64,000 bases of DNA, taken from Aeromicrobium yanjiei (GTDB lineage: Bacteria; Actinomycetota; Actinomycetes; Propionibacteriales; Nocardioidaceae). The stretch covers positions 186,001 to 250,000 of the forward strand of contig NZ_CP045737.1 of assembly GCF_009649075.1 (NCBI RefSeq). The letters run 5' to 3'. A program made the position numbers and the translations under genes. The notes below the pieces were generated by a model that did no database searches, was not told where the DNA came from, and saw only the letters and a program-made list of their open reading frames with translations. Position 1 is the stretch's first letter, and the number at the start of each line of letters is the position of its first letter. Of the stretch, positions 32,584-41,927 are shown one piece after another.

Positions 32584-33090
32584 TCAGGGCAGCGGCACGA
32601 CGGGGATGCACACCTTGATGTCGCGGTTGGACTTGATCGACGTGCGCGACTTGCTCTTCAGGCCCGAGAACTTGTCGCCGATCACGACCGTCACCCCGCC
32701 CGCCACGTCGATGTCGGGCTTCGCGTAGGTGACCTTGTCGCGGAACTGCGACGCGACGAGCCGCACCCGCGGATCCTTCTTGTCGGCCGTCAGGATCGCG
32801 ACCCGGCCGGGCTTGGTCTTGCTCGTGCTGTTGCCGATCCGGCCGCCGAGGAAGCCGTTGGCCTGCAGGTTGATCGTCACCCGGTTCGCGAGGCCCGACC
32901 GAGCGGACGCGTTGAAGACGTTGACGCGCACGACGTTGCTGTTGAGGCGTTCGCCCTTCGCGACCACCGACGAGCGGCAGGTCGACTGCGTCGCGCTCGC
33001 CTCGGTGCCGGAGACGAGGAGGCGGACGCCGACGATCGTGCCGACGACGAAGACGATGACCGCAGTCAGCATCGTGAGGGTCTTGGTCAT
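32584..33090 (-). CDS. Membrane-anchored LytR C-terminal-domain protein
   Basis: A 168-residue protein with an N-terminal membrane anchor (MLTAVIVFVVGTIVGVRLLV) and a LytR_C domain outside, visible as VRVNVFNASARSGLANRVTI followed by NLQANGF. It lacks the LCP catalytic domain, so it is not itself a wall-teichoic or arabinogalactan ligase; stand-alone LytR_C proteins such as Cei in mycobacteria are thought to act in envelope integrity. The start overlaps the stop of the upstream VapB-like gene (ATGA), giving a coupled pair common in actinobacteria. Confidence 0.88.
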   Translation of the reverse strand: MTKTLTMLTAVIVFVVGTIVGVRLLVSGTEASATQSTCRSSVVAKGERLNSNVVRVNVFNASARSGLANRVTINLQANGFLGGRIGNSTSKTKPGRVAILTADKKDPRVRLVASQFRDKVTYAKPDIDVAGGVTVVIGDKFSGLKSKSRTSIKSNRDIKVCIPVVPLP

Positions 33091-33389
33091 ACGTGCTTGC
33101 CGATCGAGTGGACGCGGGCGTGGAGCATGTTGCGCTGCTGGAGCGCTGCGCGCAGGGCGCGGTGGAGACCGTCCTCGAGGTACAGCTCGCCGCGCCAGCT
33201 GACGACGTGGGCGAACAGGTCACCGAAGTAGGTCGAGTCGTCATCCAGCAGGTGCTCGAGGTCGAGTGTGGTCTTGGTGGTGGTCAGGTCGTCGAGACGC
33301 ACCTGGGAGGGGGAGATCTCGGCCCATCCGTTCTGCGAGAGGCCGTGCTCGGGGTAGGGACGCCCCTCGCTCACCCTCCGGAAGATCAC
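33087..33389 (-). CDS. VapB-like conserved small protein, partner of LytR_C protein
   Basis: A 100-residue protein starting at GTG 33389 (IFRRVSEGRPYPEHGLSQNG) with a repetitive ILE/LDLEHLLDDDSTYFGDLF middle. Automated annotation of close relatives in actinobacteria often calls it a VapB-family antitoxin, yet no PIN-domain toxin gene is next to it and its constant neighbour is the LytR_C gene, so that label may be wrong. A TACACT hexamer lies 6 nt before the GTG on its strand, fitting a leaderless message; no ribosome site is visible. Function unknown, possibly linked to the cell envelope. Confidence 0.8.
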   Translation of the reverse strand: MIFRRVSEGRPYPEHGLSQNGWAEISPSQVRLDDLTTTKTTLDLEHLLDDDSTYFGDLFAHVVSWRGELYLEDGLHRALRAALQQRNMLHARVHSIGKHV

Positions 33390-33437
33390 CCCGTCAGTGT
33401 AGACAGTGCACGGCCTGTCCGGCGGTAGCCTGTCGCC

Positions 33438-35138
<1,701 letters not shown>

Positions 35139-35300
35139 CTGGCTTTATCGTTCGATCTTGACGAGAATGTGGGTGACCCTGAGGAAGGAATCAGGGTCTC
35201 CACGGGTTGTTCCTCTTGTCGAGGCGCAACAGGATCGACAAGAGAAGGCGCACTTCGGCGCCTTGCTGGGTCAGGACCCGGACCGACCGCAGGAGGCGCG
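35139..35300 (+). promoter_or_regulatory. Highly structured 5' leader of the PAP2 gene
   Basis: Three hairpins lie in a row before the PAP2 start. Stem 1 pairs GTGG plus GACCCTGA (35169-35182) with TCAGGGTC plus CCAC (35191-35203). Stem 2 pairs CTCTTGTCGA (35213-35222) with TCGACAAGAG (35235-35244). Stem 3 pairs AAGGCGC (35245-35251) with GCGCCTT (35258-35264). A short GGGT/ACCC stem follows, then AGGAGG before ATG 35301. This density of perfect stems suggests a regulatory RNA (riboswitch, thermosensor or attenuator). I cannot match it to a known class. Confidence 0.5.
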
Positions 35301-36125
35301 ATGACGCAGTCATCAGCACGGACGATGCCGGCGGAGACGACCACCACCGCCAGTCGCTCGTCCGGCCTGTTGCGAGTGGCCGGCCGCGCCGGCATCGAGG
35401 TCGCGCTGATCGGCGTGCTCTACGTCGGCTACGTGATCTCCCGGACCTTCGCCTCGACCGCGTTCGCGCCGGCCCGGGGTCGCGCCTTCGACATCTTGAC
35501 GTTCGAGAAGTCCTGGCGCATCGACGTCGAGTCCTGGCTCAACGACTTGTTCTTCAAGCACGAGTGGATCGGCGTCGCGAGCAGCTTCTGGTACGCCACG
35601 ACGCACTACCTGGTCACCCTCGTCGTGCTCGTGTGGCTCTACCGCCGCAGTGTGTCGCAGTACGTCACGGCCCGCCGCGCGATCGTGCTGGCGTCCGTGA
35701 TGGGACTGATCTTCTATCTGCTGATGCCGACGGCTCCTCCGCGTCTGGTCGGCGGCTACCACGACATCCTCAGCCTCAACTCGGGGATCGGCTGGTGGAG
35801 CCAGAACGGCTCGGCGCCCAAGGGCATGGGCGACATCACCAACGATCTCGCAGCGTTCCCGTCGCTGCACGCGGGCTGGGCGCTGTGGGTCGCGATCGTG
35901 CTGATCCGCGCGGGAGTTCCTCGCATCGTCCAGGGCATCGGCCTGGCCTACGCGGCCATGATGACTGTCGTGATCATCGGCACCGGCAACCACTGGATCG
36001 TCGATGCCGTCGTCGGGTGGGCCGTCGTCCTCGTGGCGTTCGGCGTGATGATCGCCTTCGACCGCGACGACTGTCATGGCTCCGACCACGACGCCGAGCA
36101 CGAACCGGAGTCAGCCCGGGCCTGA
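35301..36125 (+). CDS. PAP2-superfamily membrane phosphatase
   Basis: Integral membrane phosphatidic-acid-phosphatase-like protein of 274 residues with about six helices. Two PAP2 active-site motifs are readable: FPSLHAGW (the SxH motif) and GNHWIVDAVVGW (the second His with Asp). The first motif, K-x6-RP, is not obvious in its usual form; a positively charged RRAI/APPRLVGG region may take its place, as in inositolphosphotransferase-type PAP2 proteins. Likely substrates are lipid phosphates, polyprenyl diphosphate or phosphoinositol lipids. ATG 35301 sits behind a perfect AGGAGG. The long structured leader implies post-transcriptional control. Confidence 0.88.
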   Translation: MTQSSARTMPAETTTTASRSSGLLRVAGRAGIEVALIGVLYVGYVISRTFASTAFAPARGRAFDILTFEKSWRIDVESWLNDLFFKHEWIGVASSFWYATTHYLVTLVVLVWLYRRSVSQYVTARRAIVLASVMGLIFYLLMPTAPPRLVGGYHDILSLNSGIGWWSQNGSAPKGMGDITNDLAAFPSLHAGWALWVAIVLIRAGVPRIVQGIGLAYAAMMTVVIIGTGNHWIVDAVVGWAVVLVAFGVMIAFDRDDCHGSDHDAEHEPESARA

Positions 36126-36501
36126 CGCCCCTTCGGAACGCCGCCTGATCGCCTCGGCGATCGCGGCGAGCACGGGTGTCGCGAGCGGCTTCCAGACCAC
36201 GTGCATCCAGGTCGGCGGCGCGATCGGCACCGCGGTCCTGTCGGCGCTCGTCGCGAGCAAGGTCGCCCCGGCGGTCAAGGACGCCGGTCTGCCGGCCGAG
36301 GCGGAAGCCGCCGGCGCTGCGGGCGTGACCTTCGACGGGCTGCCGGCCGTCAACGACGCCTTCGTCAGCGGCATGCACATCGGTCTCGTCGTGGCGGCCG
36401 GTCTGTGCGTCGCGGTCGCCGCGCTCGTGATGATCGCGGTCCGCGAGCCGGCGCCCCGTGATGCGAGGACGGCGCTCGAGGACGCTGCCGCACCGGCCTA
36501 G
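36126..36501 (+). pseudogene. C-terminal relic of a DHA2-type MFS transporter
   Basis: An open frame (from ATG 36076, overlapping the PAP2 end) encodes the last part of an EmrB/QacA-like transporter: GVASGFQTTCIQVGGAIGTA corresponds to the conserved helix-11 segment (GxASGxxNTxRQxGGAxG) and AFVSGMHIGLVVAAGLCVAV to the final helices. The first 350 or so residues of such proteins are absent, and the frame overlaps the PAP2 gene, so this is a truncated remnant left by recombination. The full-length transporter at 52774 belongs to the same broad family but is not identical. Confidence 0.65.
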
Positions 36502-36532
36502 GATCTCCCGGGGGCGACCAGGAGGAGACCAC

Positions 36533-37531
36533 GTGATCGAGCACGAGCTGACCGAACGGGTGTCGCTGACCGGGCCCGACGGCCGGCTGAACCGGGCGGC
36601 TGTCGGCTGGGCCCGGCAGCCCCTGGTCGACACCCCCGGCATCGGCGGTCGGGTCTCGTGGGGCCGCAACAAGCGGTGGGAGTACTGGAACGTCATGACG
36701 CCGACCCACGTCATCGCGCTCACGGTCTCGTCGCTGGACTACGCCGCGGTGCACGAGGTCTGGGTGCTGGACCGGGCGAGCGGCGAGGCCGTGAAGCACG
36801 CCGCGACCGGCGTCCTCGGTGGATCCGCCACGCTGCCCGCGACCCTCGGCGACGGACCTGCGCGGGCCCGGCACGGCAGGCTGACGATCGACATCGACGA
36901 GGTCGACGGCGGCACCCGGCTGCGGGGCACGATCCCCGGCGCCTCGTTCGACGTCGTGGCGGCGCGCCCCCCGGGGCACGAGTGCCTTGCAGTCGTGGTG
37001 CCGTGGAGCGACACGCGCTTCCAGTACACGGTCAAGGACGTCGCCAGACCGGCGACCGGCGCCGTGACGGTGGACGGCGTGACCGCCCCGGTCCCGGCCG
37101 GGGAGTCGTGGGCGGTCCTCGACCACGGCCGGGGACGCTGGCCGTACGACATCGCCTGGAACTGGGGCGCGGGATCGGGGAGCGTCGACGGCCGCACGAT
37201 CGGGATCCAGGTGGGAGCGCGCTGGACCGCGGGCACCGGGTCGACCGAGAACGCGGTGCTCGTGGGCACGCGGCTGCACAAGATCAGCCACGAGCTCGAC
37301 TGGGACTACGACCTCGACGACTGGCGGCGGCCGTGGCGCATCACGGGCGGTGGTCTCGATGCCACGTTCATGCCCTTCCACGACAAGCGGTCCTCGACCC
37401 AGCTCGGGGTGCTGGCGTCACGGACCGTGCAGTGCTTCGGCCAGTGGGCCGGGACGTTCCGCGACGACGAGGTCGAGATCGCGTTCGAGGGCCTCGACGG
37501 CTGGGCCGAGGACGTCCACAACCGTTGGTGA
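36533..37531 (+). CDS. DUF2804 domain-containing protein
   Basis: A 332-residue protein spanned by DUF2804. The family marks are an early GWARQPL segment, GRNKRWEYWNVMTPTHVIAL, and the later GRGRWPYDIAWNWGAGSG and NAVLVGTRLHKISHELDWDY segments. The fold is predicted to be all-beta (related to lipocalin/diacetylchitobiose-like barrels in some predictions), and function is unknown. It has no signal or membrane segment. The start GTG 36533 is preceded by GGAGGAG; the gene lies 31 nt after the MFS relic. Convergent with the GMC oxidoreductase pair. Confidence 0.88.
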   Translation: MIEHELTERVSLTGPDGRLNRAAVGWARQPLVDTPGIGGRVSWGRNKRWEYWNVMTPTHVIALTVSSLDYAAVHEVWVLDRASGEAVKHAATGVLGGSATLPATLGDGPARARHGRLTIDIDEVDGGTRLRGTIPGASFDVVAARPPGHECLAVVVPWSDTRFQYTVKDVARPATGAVTVDGVTAPVPAGESWAVLDHGRGRWPYDIAWNWGAGSGSVDGRTIGIQVGARWTAGTGSTENAVLVGTRLHKISHELDWDYDLDDWRRPWRITGGGLDATFMPFHDKRSSTQLGVLASRTVQCFGQWAGTFRDDEVEIAFEGLDGWAEDVHNRW

Positions 37532-37540
37532 CGCGGTGCG

Positions 37541-38014
37541 TCAGTCCCGGCGGGTCAGCACGAACGGCGTCCCGGGCGCCCGGCGCAGCCCGGGGACGTC
37601 CACGAACGTCATGCCCAGCAGCGTGTCGTCGTCCCACGGCCGGAACTCGTCGCGGACCCAGCGCCACGGCCGCGGGGCGTCGCCGGGGTACGTGACCAGC
37701 AGCGCAGGTCGCCCGTCCGCGAGGGAGGGGCCGACCGTCGCCGTCATCGGCAGCGTCTCGGACAACCCGGTCCCGTCGGCGCCGCGCAGGAGGTTCACGC
37801 CGGTGAGGTGCGCGGCGTCGGCGTCCGTCGGCCGGAACCGCTTGCCGAACCATCGCGGCAGGCCGACGAGGGCCAGCCCACGCGGAGCGACGGTCCGCAG
37901 CGGCGCCCCCACGTACGACGCCTCGAAGGTGCCGGTCAGATCGGCCAGGCGGGGATCGGGCAGCGAGCCCCACGCGCGGCGCAGCGCACGCAGCGAATGG
38001 TCGTGGATCGTCAT
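37541..38014 (-). CDS. Small protein coupled to the GMC oxidoreductase
   Basis: A 157-residue protein whose ATG overlaps the stop of the GMC gene (ATGA) with GGGAGGAC before it. It reads LRALRRAWGSLPDPRLADLT early and RPWRWVRDEFRPWDDDTLLG late. No signal peptide, membrane span or metal motif is visible. I do not recognise a family, but the arrangement next to a GMC oxidoreductase suggests a partner subunit, substrate carrier or stability factor for it. The aromatic, Trp-rich C-terminal half may form a beta-barrel, lipocalin-like fold; that is speculation from pattern only. Confidence 0.75.
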   Translation of the reverse strand: MTIHDHSLRALRRAWGSLPDPRLADLTGTFEASYVGAPLRTVAPRGLALVGLPRWFGKRFRPTDADAAHLTGVNLLRGADGTGLSETLPMTATVGPSLADGRPALLVTYPGDAPRPWRWVRDEFRPWDDDTLLGMTFVDVPGLRRAPGTPFVLTRRD

Positions 38015-39642
38015 GACGTCCTCCCGGCGGGAGCCGCGTCGACCGGCTCGCGGCGCACCCGGTCGGCCGGGGCCGCGGGGAAGCCTGCGGCGAACCGCTC
38101 GGCCATCGCCGTGATGGTCAGCGAGGGGTTGACGCCGAGATTGGCCGGGATCGTGCTGGCGTCCGCGACGTAGAGGCCGGGATGCCCGAACACCTCGTGG
38201 TGGGCGTCGACGACGCCTTCGGTCGGGTCGGCGCCCATGGCCGCCCCGCCCAGGATGTGCGCCGTCACGGAGAGGCCGCCGAGAGTCTCGCCGAGCAGGT
38301 TGAACGGGGTGCCGCCGGACGCCTTCGCGTACGCCCGGGTGACCTCGTTGGCGACCGGCAGGAAGCTCGGGGCCTCGCGGCCTGCGACGGACCGCGAGCG
38401 GAGCACGCGTCGCCACGGCCGGAACGGGGAGCGGCGCAGCTCGAATGCGAGCTCGTTGTCGAGGCGCTGCATCACGGTCAGCACGGTCAGGCGTTGCTCG
38501 AACCGCCGCGCTCCCATCGCCCGGAGCTGCCGCAGCGGGTGCGCCGCGATCGCCCCGAGGGTGCGCAACGCCCGCAGGCGCGGACGGTGGCCGTCGATGA
38601 TCGGGCCGATCTGGAAGCGCATGTGCCAGCCGCCGACATAGCGGTTCTGCGTCACGTGGGTGTCCGCGTCGGGGTGGAAGTCGGTCGTGATCGTGGGCCC
38701 GTGCGAGAGATCCTGCCCGGCCGGCTGCTGCACCGCGGTCAGCGCCTCGCTGTTGGTGCGCACGTGCCGGCCGAGCTGCCGCGAGACGCGCGGGAGGGTG
38801 CCGAGCTCGTCCCGGCAGCGAAAGAGCAGGTCGAGGGTGCCGAGCACCCCCGCGGCCAGCACGACGCGCTGCGCCCGGATCGGGGCCCGGTCGATGCCGC
38901 GCTGCCAGGGGTGGGCGACGGCGATCTCGTAGCCGCCGCCGACGAGGGGCGTGATCGCGGTGACGTCGTGCTCGGCCCGGATCTCCGCGCCGTACCGCTC
39001 GGCCAGGTGCAGGTAGTTGCGGGTGAGCTGGTTCTTTGCGCCGTACGGGCAGCCGAGCAGGCACTCGCCGCAGAGCCGGCAGCCGGTCCGGTCGGGTCCC
39101 TCGCCGCCGAAGAAGGGATCGGGCTCCGTCACGCCCTCGGTGCCGAAGTGGATCGCGAGCGGCACCGGCCCGAACGTGTGCTCGGCCCCCACCGCGCGGG
39201 CGGCGGAGCGCAGGTGCTCGTCCATCGGTCCCAGATGGGTGTTGGCGACCCGGCCGAGCATGCGGGCGGCCCGCTCGTAGTGCGGTGCGAGCTCGGTCCT
39301 CCAGTCGTCCGCGAGGTGCGCCCACGCGGGGTCGCGGTAGAACGTCTCGCCGGGCTCGAGCAGCACGCCGGCCCAGACGATCGACCCGCCGCCGACGCCG
39401 TTGGCGCCGATGATGCCGACGTCCTTGAAGATGCGTTGCCAGAAGAAGCCGCGCATGCCGGCCGCCGGCTGCCAGAGGTACGCCCGGGGGTCCTTGCGGG
39501 CGCGCAGCAGGTCGGCGTCGCTGAGCCGCCGGCCCCGCTCGAGGACGATCACACGGTGACCCGCCTCGGTGAGACGGAGCGCGGTCACCGCACCGCCGAA
39601 CCCACTGCCCCCCACGACCACGTCGGCGTCGAAGTCCGTCAT
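38011..39642 (-). CDS. GMC-family oxidoreductase, cholesterol-oxidase-like
   Basis: FAD-dependent oxidoreductase of 543 residues. The N-terminal FAD motif is VVVGGSGFGGAVTALRL, and the second GMC signature region is GANGVGGGSIVWAGVLLEPG. The insert CRLCGECLLGCPYGAKNQ has a cysteine cluster characteristic of the bacterial cholesterol-oxidase-like GMC branch. The C-terminal HILGGAAMGADP and NPSLTITAMAERFA complete the FAD site with the active-site His/Asn. It would oxidise a sterol or other bulky alcohol. ATG 39642 has TACTGT 7 nt upstream on its strand, so it may have its own leaderless promoter. A small coupled gene follows. Confidence 0.9.
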   Translation of the reverse strand: MTDFDADVVVGGSGFGGAVTALRLTEAGHRVIVLERGRRLSDADLLRARKDPRAYLWQPAAGMRGFFWQRIFKDVGIIGANGVGGGSIVWAGVLLEPGETFYRDPAWAHLADDWRTELAPHYERAARMLGRVANTHLGPMDEHLRSAARAVGAEHTFGPVPLAIHFGTEGVTEPDPFFGGEGPDRTGCRLCGECLLGCPYGAKNQLTRNYLHLAERYGAEIRAEHDVTAITPLVGGGYEIAVAHPWQRGIDRAPIRAQRVVLAAGVLGTLDLLFRCRDELGTLPRVSRQLGRHVRTNSEALTAVQQPAGQDLSHGPTITTDFHPDADTHVTQNRYVGGWHMRFQIGPIIDGHRPRLRALRTLGAIAAHPLRQLRAMGARRFEQRLTVLTVMQRLDNELAFELRRSPFRPWRRVLRSRSVAGREAPSFLPVANEVTRAYAKASGGTPFNLLGETLGGLSVTAHILGGAAMGADPTEGVVDAHHEVFGHPGLYVADASTIPANLGVNPSLTITAMAERFAAGFPAAPADRVRREPVDAAPAGRTS

Positions 39643-39661
39643 GATGCTGACAGTAGTGGTG

Positions 39662-40498
39662 TCACGGTGCCACCGGCGTCACGTCGGTCACGATCCCCAG
39701 GTGGTCACCCCCGCCCAGCGCGGTCACGACGGCCCGTCGGTCGAGCCGGATCGGTCCGTCCGCGAGCGCGTGGTCCAGCTGGGCACGCGGCCTGGACGCC
39801 GGGAACGTGCGGCCGGACACGAGCGGCCGCCACCCGGTCGCCCGCGAGGGCCACGAGCCGGCGAGGTTGAGATCGCCGAGCAGGACCAGGGGCCGGGGCA
39901 GCGGCCGCGCCCAGTCGCGGATCTGGCGCAGCTGGCGGACGGCACGGGCCGGCGCGAACGACAGGTGGGTGCTGACGACCGTCAGCGGTCCGGTGGGGCC
40001 GTCGAGCACCGCCGCCAGGGCGATCCGCTGCTCGTCCGGCATGAACCAGACACGGGGACGGATGCCCGGCGGCAGGAGGATCGGCAGCCGTCCCCTCGCG
40101 GGTGCCAGCCGGAGCTCGTGCTGCGACAGCACCGGCAGCCGGGTCAGCAGCGCGACACCGTAGGACGGCTCGTCCGGGAGCGTCGCCGGTGCCGGGCGGG
40201 CGTCGCCCCCGGGGCCGGGCGCGCCGTGCAGCGTCGCGGCGAAGAGCGCGGACCAGGGCGGTCGCCCCGGCACTCGGCAGGCCTCGGCGAGCGCCGCCGC
40301 CTGGTCCAGGCCGCCCGAGCGGGGGAGCCGCAGGTCGACCTCCTGGAGCGCCACGACGTCGGCGTCGAGGTCGCGCAGGTCCGTTCCCGTGCGGGCGAGG
40401 GAGAAGGTGCCGTCGGCCGTGCGTCCCGAGGCGATGTTGAGCGACACCAGGCGCACGCTGGACGTCGTGCCGGCGTCCGGGGAGTCAGGTGGAGGCAT
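39662..40498 (-). CDS. Endonuclease/exonuclease/phosphatase-family protein
   Basis: A 278-residue EEP-fold phosphodiesterase. The metal and catalytic residues are readable in order: Asn in VSLNIASG, Glu in LQEVDLRL, His in VSTHLSF, Asp and Asn in LLGDLNL, Asp in LDHALAD and the closing Asp-His in GGDHLGI. No signal peptide or anchor is evident, so it is probably cytoplasmic. The family includes DNA repair nucleases, sphingomyelinases and inositol phosphatases; the substrate here is open. ATG 40498 is chosen; a GTG at 40510 would add four residues. It is divergent from idi. Confidence 0.85.
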   Translation of the reverse strand: MPPPDSPDAGTTSSVRLVSLNIASGRTADGTFSLARTGTDLRDLDADVVALQEVDLRLPRSGGLDQAAALAEACRVPGRPPWSALFAATLHGAPGPGGDARPAPATLPDEPSYGVALLTRLPVLSQHELRLAPARGRLPILLPPGIRPRVWFMPDEQRIALAAVLDGPTGPLTVVSTHLSFAPARAVRQLRQIRDWARPLPRPLVLLGDLNLAGSWPSRATGWRPLVSGRTFPASRPRAQLDHALADGPIRLDRRAVVTALGGGDHLGIVTDVTPVAP

Positions 40499-40615
40499 CG
40501 GGCCGGGCACCGTCCGTTCTGGGGTGTCGTGCTGCTCGCGTCATCACTACCCGCGAAGGACGATCTCACGCTGCGCTGGCGGGCAGGACGCTCGGCCCGT
40601 CGGTACGGTGGAGGC

Positions 40616-41197
40616 ATGGAGACCGTCGAGAACGTCGTGCTGCTGGACGAGTCCGGCCGTGACATCGGCGCGGCGCCCAAGAGCGGCGTCCACCACGACG
40701 CGACGCCGTTGCACCTGGCGTTCTCCTGCTACGTGTTCGACGCCGACGACCGGCTGCTCGTCACGCGGCGTGCAGTGGACAAGAAGACGTTCCCGGGGGT
40801 GTGGACCAACAGTGCGTGCGGGCACCCCGCGCCGGCCGAGTCGATGCTCGCCGCGGTGTCGCGGCGGGTCCGGCAGGAGCTGGGCCTCTCGGTCGAGCAG
40901 GTGCGTCTGGTGCTCCCGGAGTTCCGCTACACCGCCCACATGAACGGCATCCGTGAGAACGAGATGTGCCCGGTGTTCATCGCCCGCTCCGCGGGTGAGG
41001 TGACGCCCGATCCCGCCGAGGTCGACGACGCGGTGTGGGTGCCGTGGCGCGAGTTCGCGGCCGACGTCCTGTCCGGCCGTCGCGAGGTCTCGTCCTGGTG
41101 CCGCACGCAGGTCGAGGCGCTCGAGGCCCTCGGGCCGGCGCCCGCCCACTGGCCCACGGCCGACCCCACCCGTCTGCCTCCCGCGGTCACGATCTGA
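40616..41197 (+). CDS. idi: Isopentenyl-diphosphate delta-isomerase, type I
   Basis: Interconverts IPP and DMAPP, the building blocks for carotenoids. The 193-residue protein is a Nudix-fold type I IDI: FSCYVFDADDRLLVTRRAVD starts the fold, the active cysteine is in WTNSACGHP, and the essential glutamate pair lies in RENEMCPVF with a metal-binding RRVRQELGL Nudix helix. GGAGG lies at 40609-40613 but only 3 nt before the ATG, an unusually close spacing, and TACGGT upstream leaves leaderless initiation possible. It opens the carotenoid locus and is followed after one base by the CDP-alcohol phosphatidyltransferase gene. Members of the pathway lie downstream on both strands. Confidence 0.93.
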   Translation: METVENVVLLDESGRDIGAAPKSGVHHDATPLHLAFSCYVFDADDRLLVTRRAVDKKTFPGVWTNSACGHPAPAESMLAAVSRRVRQELGLSVEQVRLVLPEFRYTAHMNGIRENEMCPVFIARSAGEVTPDPAEVDDAVWVPWREFAADVLSGRREVSSWCRTQVEALEALGPAPAHWPTADPTRLPPAVTI

Positions 41198-41198
41198 C

Positions 41199-41927
41199 AT
41201 GGCGACCCCGCCGGACGGCGACCCCACCGGACAGCTCGCCCGGCAGCGGTGGTCGGCCGCGCACGGTGGTGTGGACCCGGACGCCTCGAGGTGGATCGGC
41301 GGCTGGCTCGCCCTGGTCCACCGCCTGGCCCGCCCCTTGGCGGCCCGGCGCGTCCCACCCGGCGCGATCACGGTCGGCGGGCTGATCGTCTCGGCCCTCG
41401 TGCCGGCCGTCGCCGCGGCGCCCGGTGGCTGGCCGATCGCGGCCGCGGCGCTGGCCGTCGTCGCGGGTCTGCTCGACGGCATGGACGGTGCCGTGGCCCG
41501 CATGACCGGCACCGACAGCGCGTGGGGGGCGGTGCTTGACGATCTCACCGACCGGCTCTCCGACCTGCTGCTGCTCTCCGCCCTCTGGGTGCTCGGGGCC
41601 CCCACGTGGGCGTGCGTCGGGGCGGGTGCGCTGACGCTGCTGCTGGAGTCGCTGCGGGCCTCGGCCCGCGCGGTCGGGATGACCGGCGTCGGGGCACTCA
41701 CGGTGTGGGAACGACCGTCGCGCATCATCGTCGTCGCGACGGTCGGCGGGCTGTGCGGCCTGGCGCGCGTCGCGGAGGACGTCGTCGACGTGCCCTCGGA
41801 TGCCGTCGAGGTGCTGGCCGGGACCGGCACCGTGGTCGCCGCAATCCTCGCGACGTGGTCGATCGCCCACCTCGCGTTCGTGGCGCACCGCAGCCTGGGG
41901 GTCAGCAAGGCCCCACGAGACCGCTGA
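41199..41927 (+). CDS. CDP-alcohol phosphatidyltransferase family membrane protein
   Basis: A 242-residue membrane enzyme with about six helices. The family motif D-G-x2-A-R-x8-G-x3-D-x3-D is intact as DGMDGAVARMTGTDSAWGAVLDDLTDRLSD in two overlapping parts (DGMDGAVAR, then GAVLDDLTDRLSD). It would transfer a phosphatidyl or similar group from a CDP-linked donor to an alcohol. The usual product in this location is not known. It begins one base after the idi stop, so the two are one operon. Its last 26 nt overlap the end of the convergent CrtI-like gene. Confidence 0.88.
   Translation: MATPPDGDPTGQLARQRWSAAHGGVDPDASRWIGGWLALVHRLARPLAARRVPPGAITVGGLIVSALVPAVAAAPGGWPIAAAALAVVAGLLDGMDGAVARMTGTDSAWGAVLDDLTDRLSDLLLLSALWVLGAPTWACVGAGALTLLLESLRASARAVGMTGVGALTVWERPSRIIVVATVGGLCGLARVAEDVVDVPSDAVEVLAGTGTVVAAILATWSIAHLAFVAHRSLGVSKAPRDR

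Noticed and set aside
33087..33389. Toxin-antitoxin module
   Set aside because: No toxin-like gene (PIN, MazF, RelE) is adjacent; the partner is a LytR_C protein.
35139..35300. Assignment of the leader to c-di-AMP, SAM or cobalamin riboswitches
   Set aside because: The conserved cores of those classes are not found; only the stems are clear.
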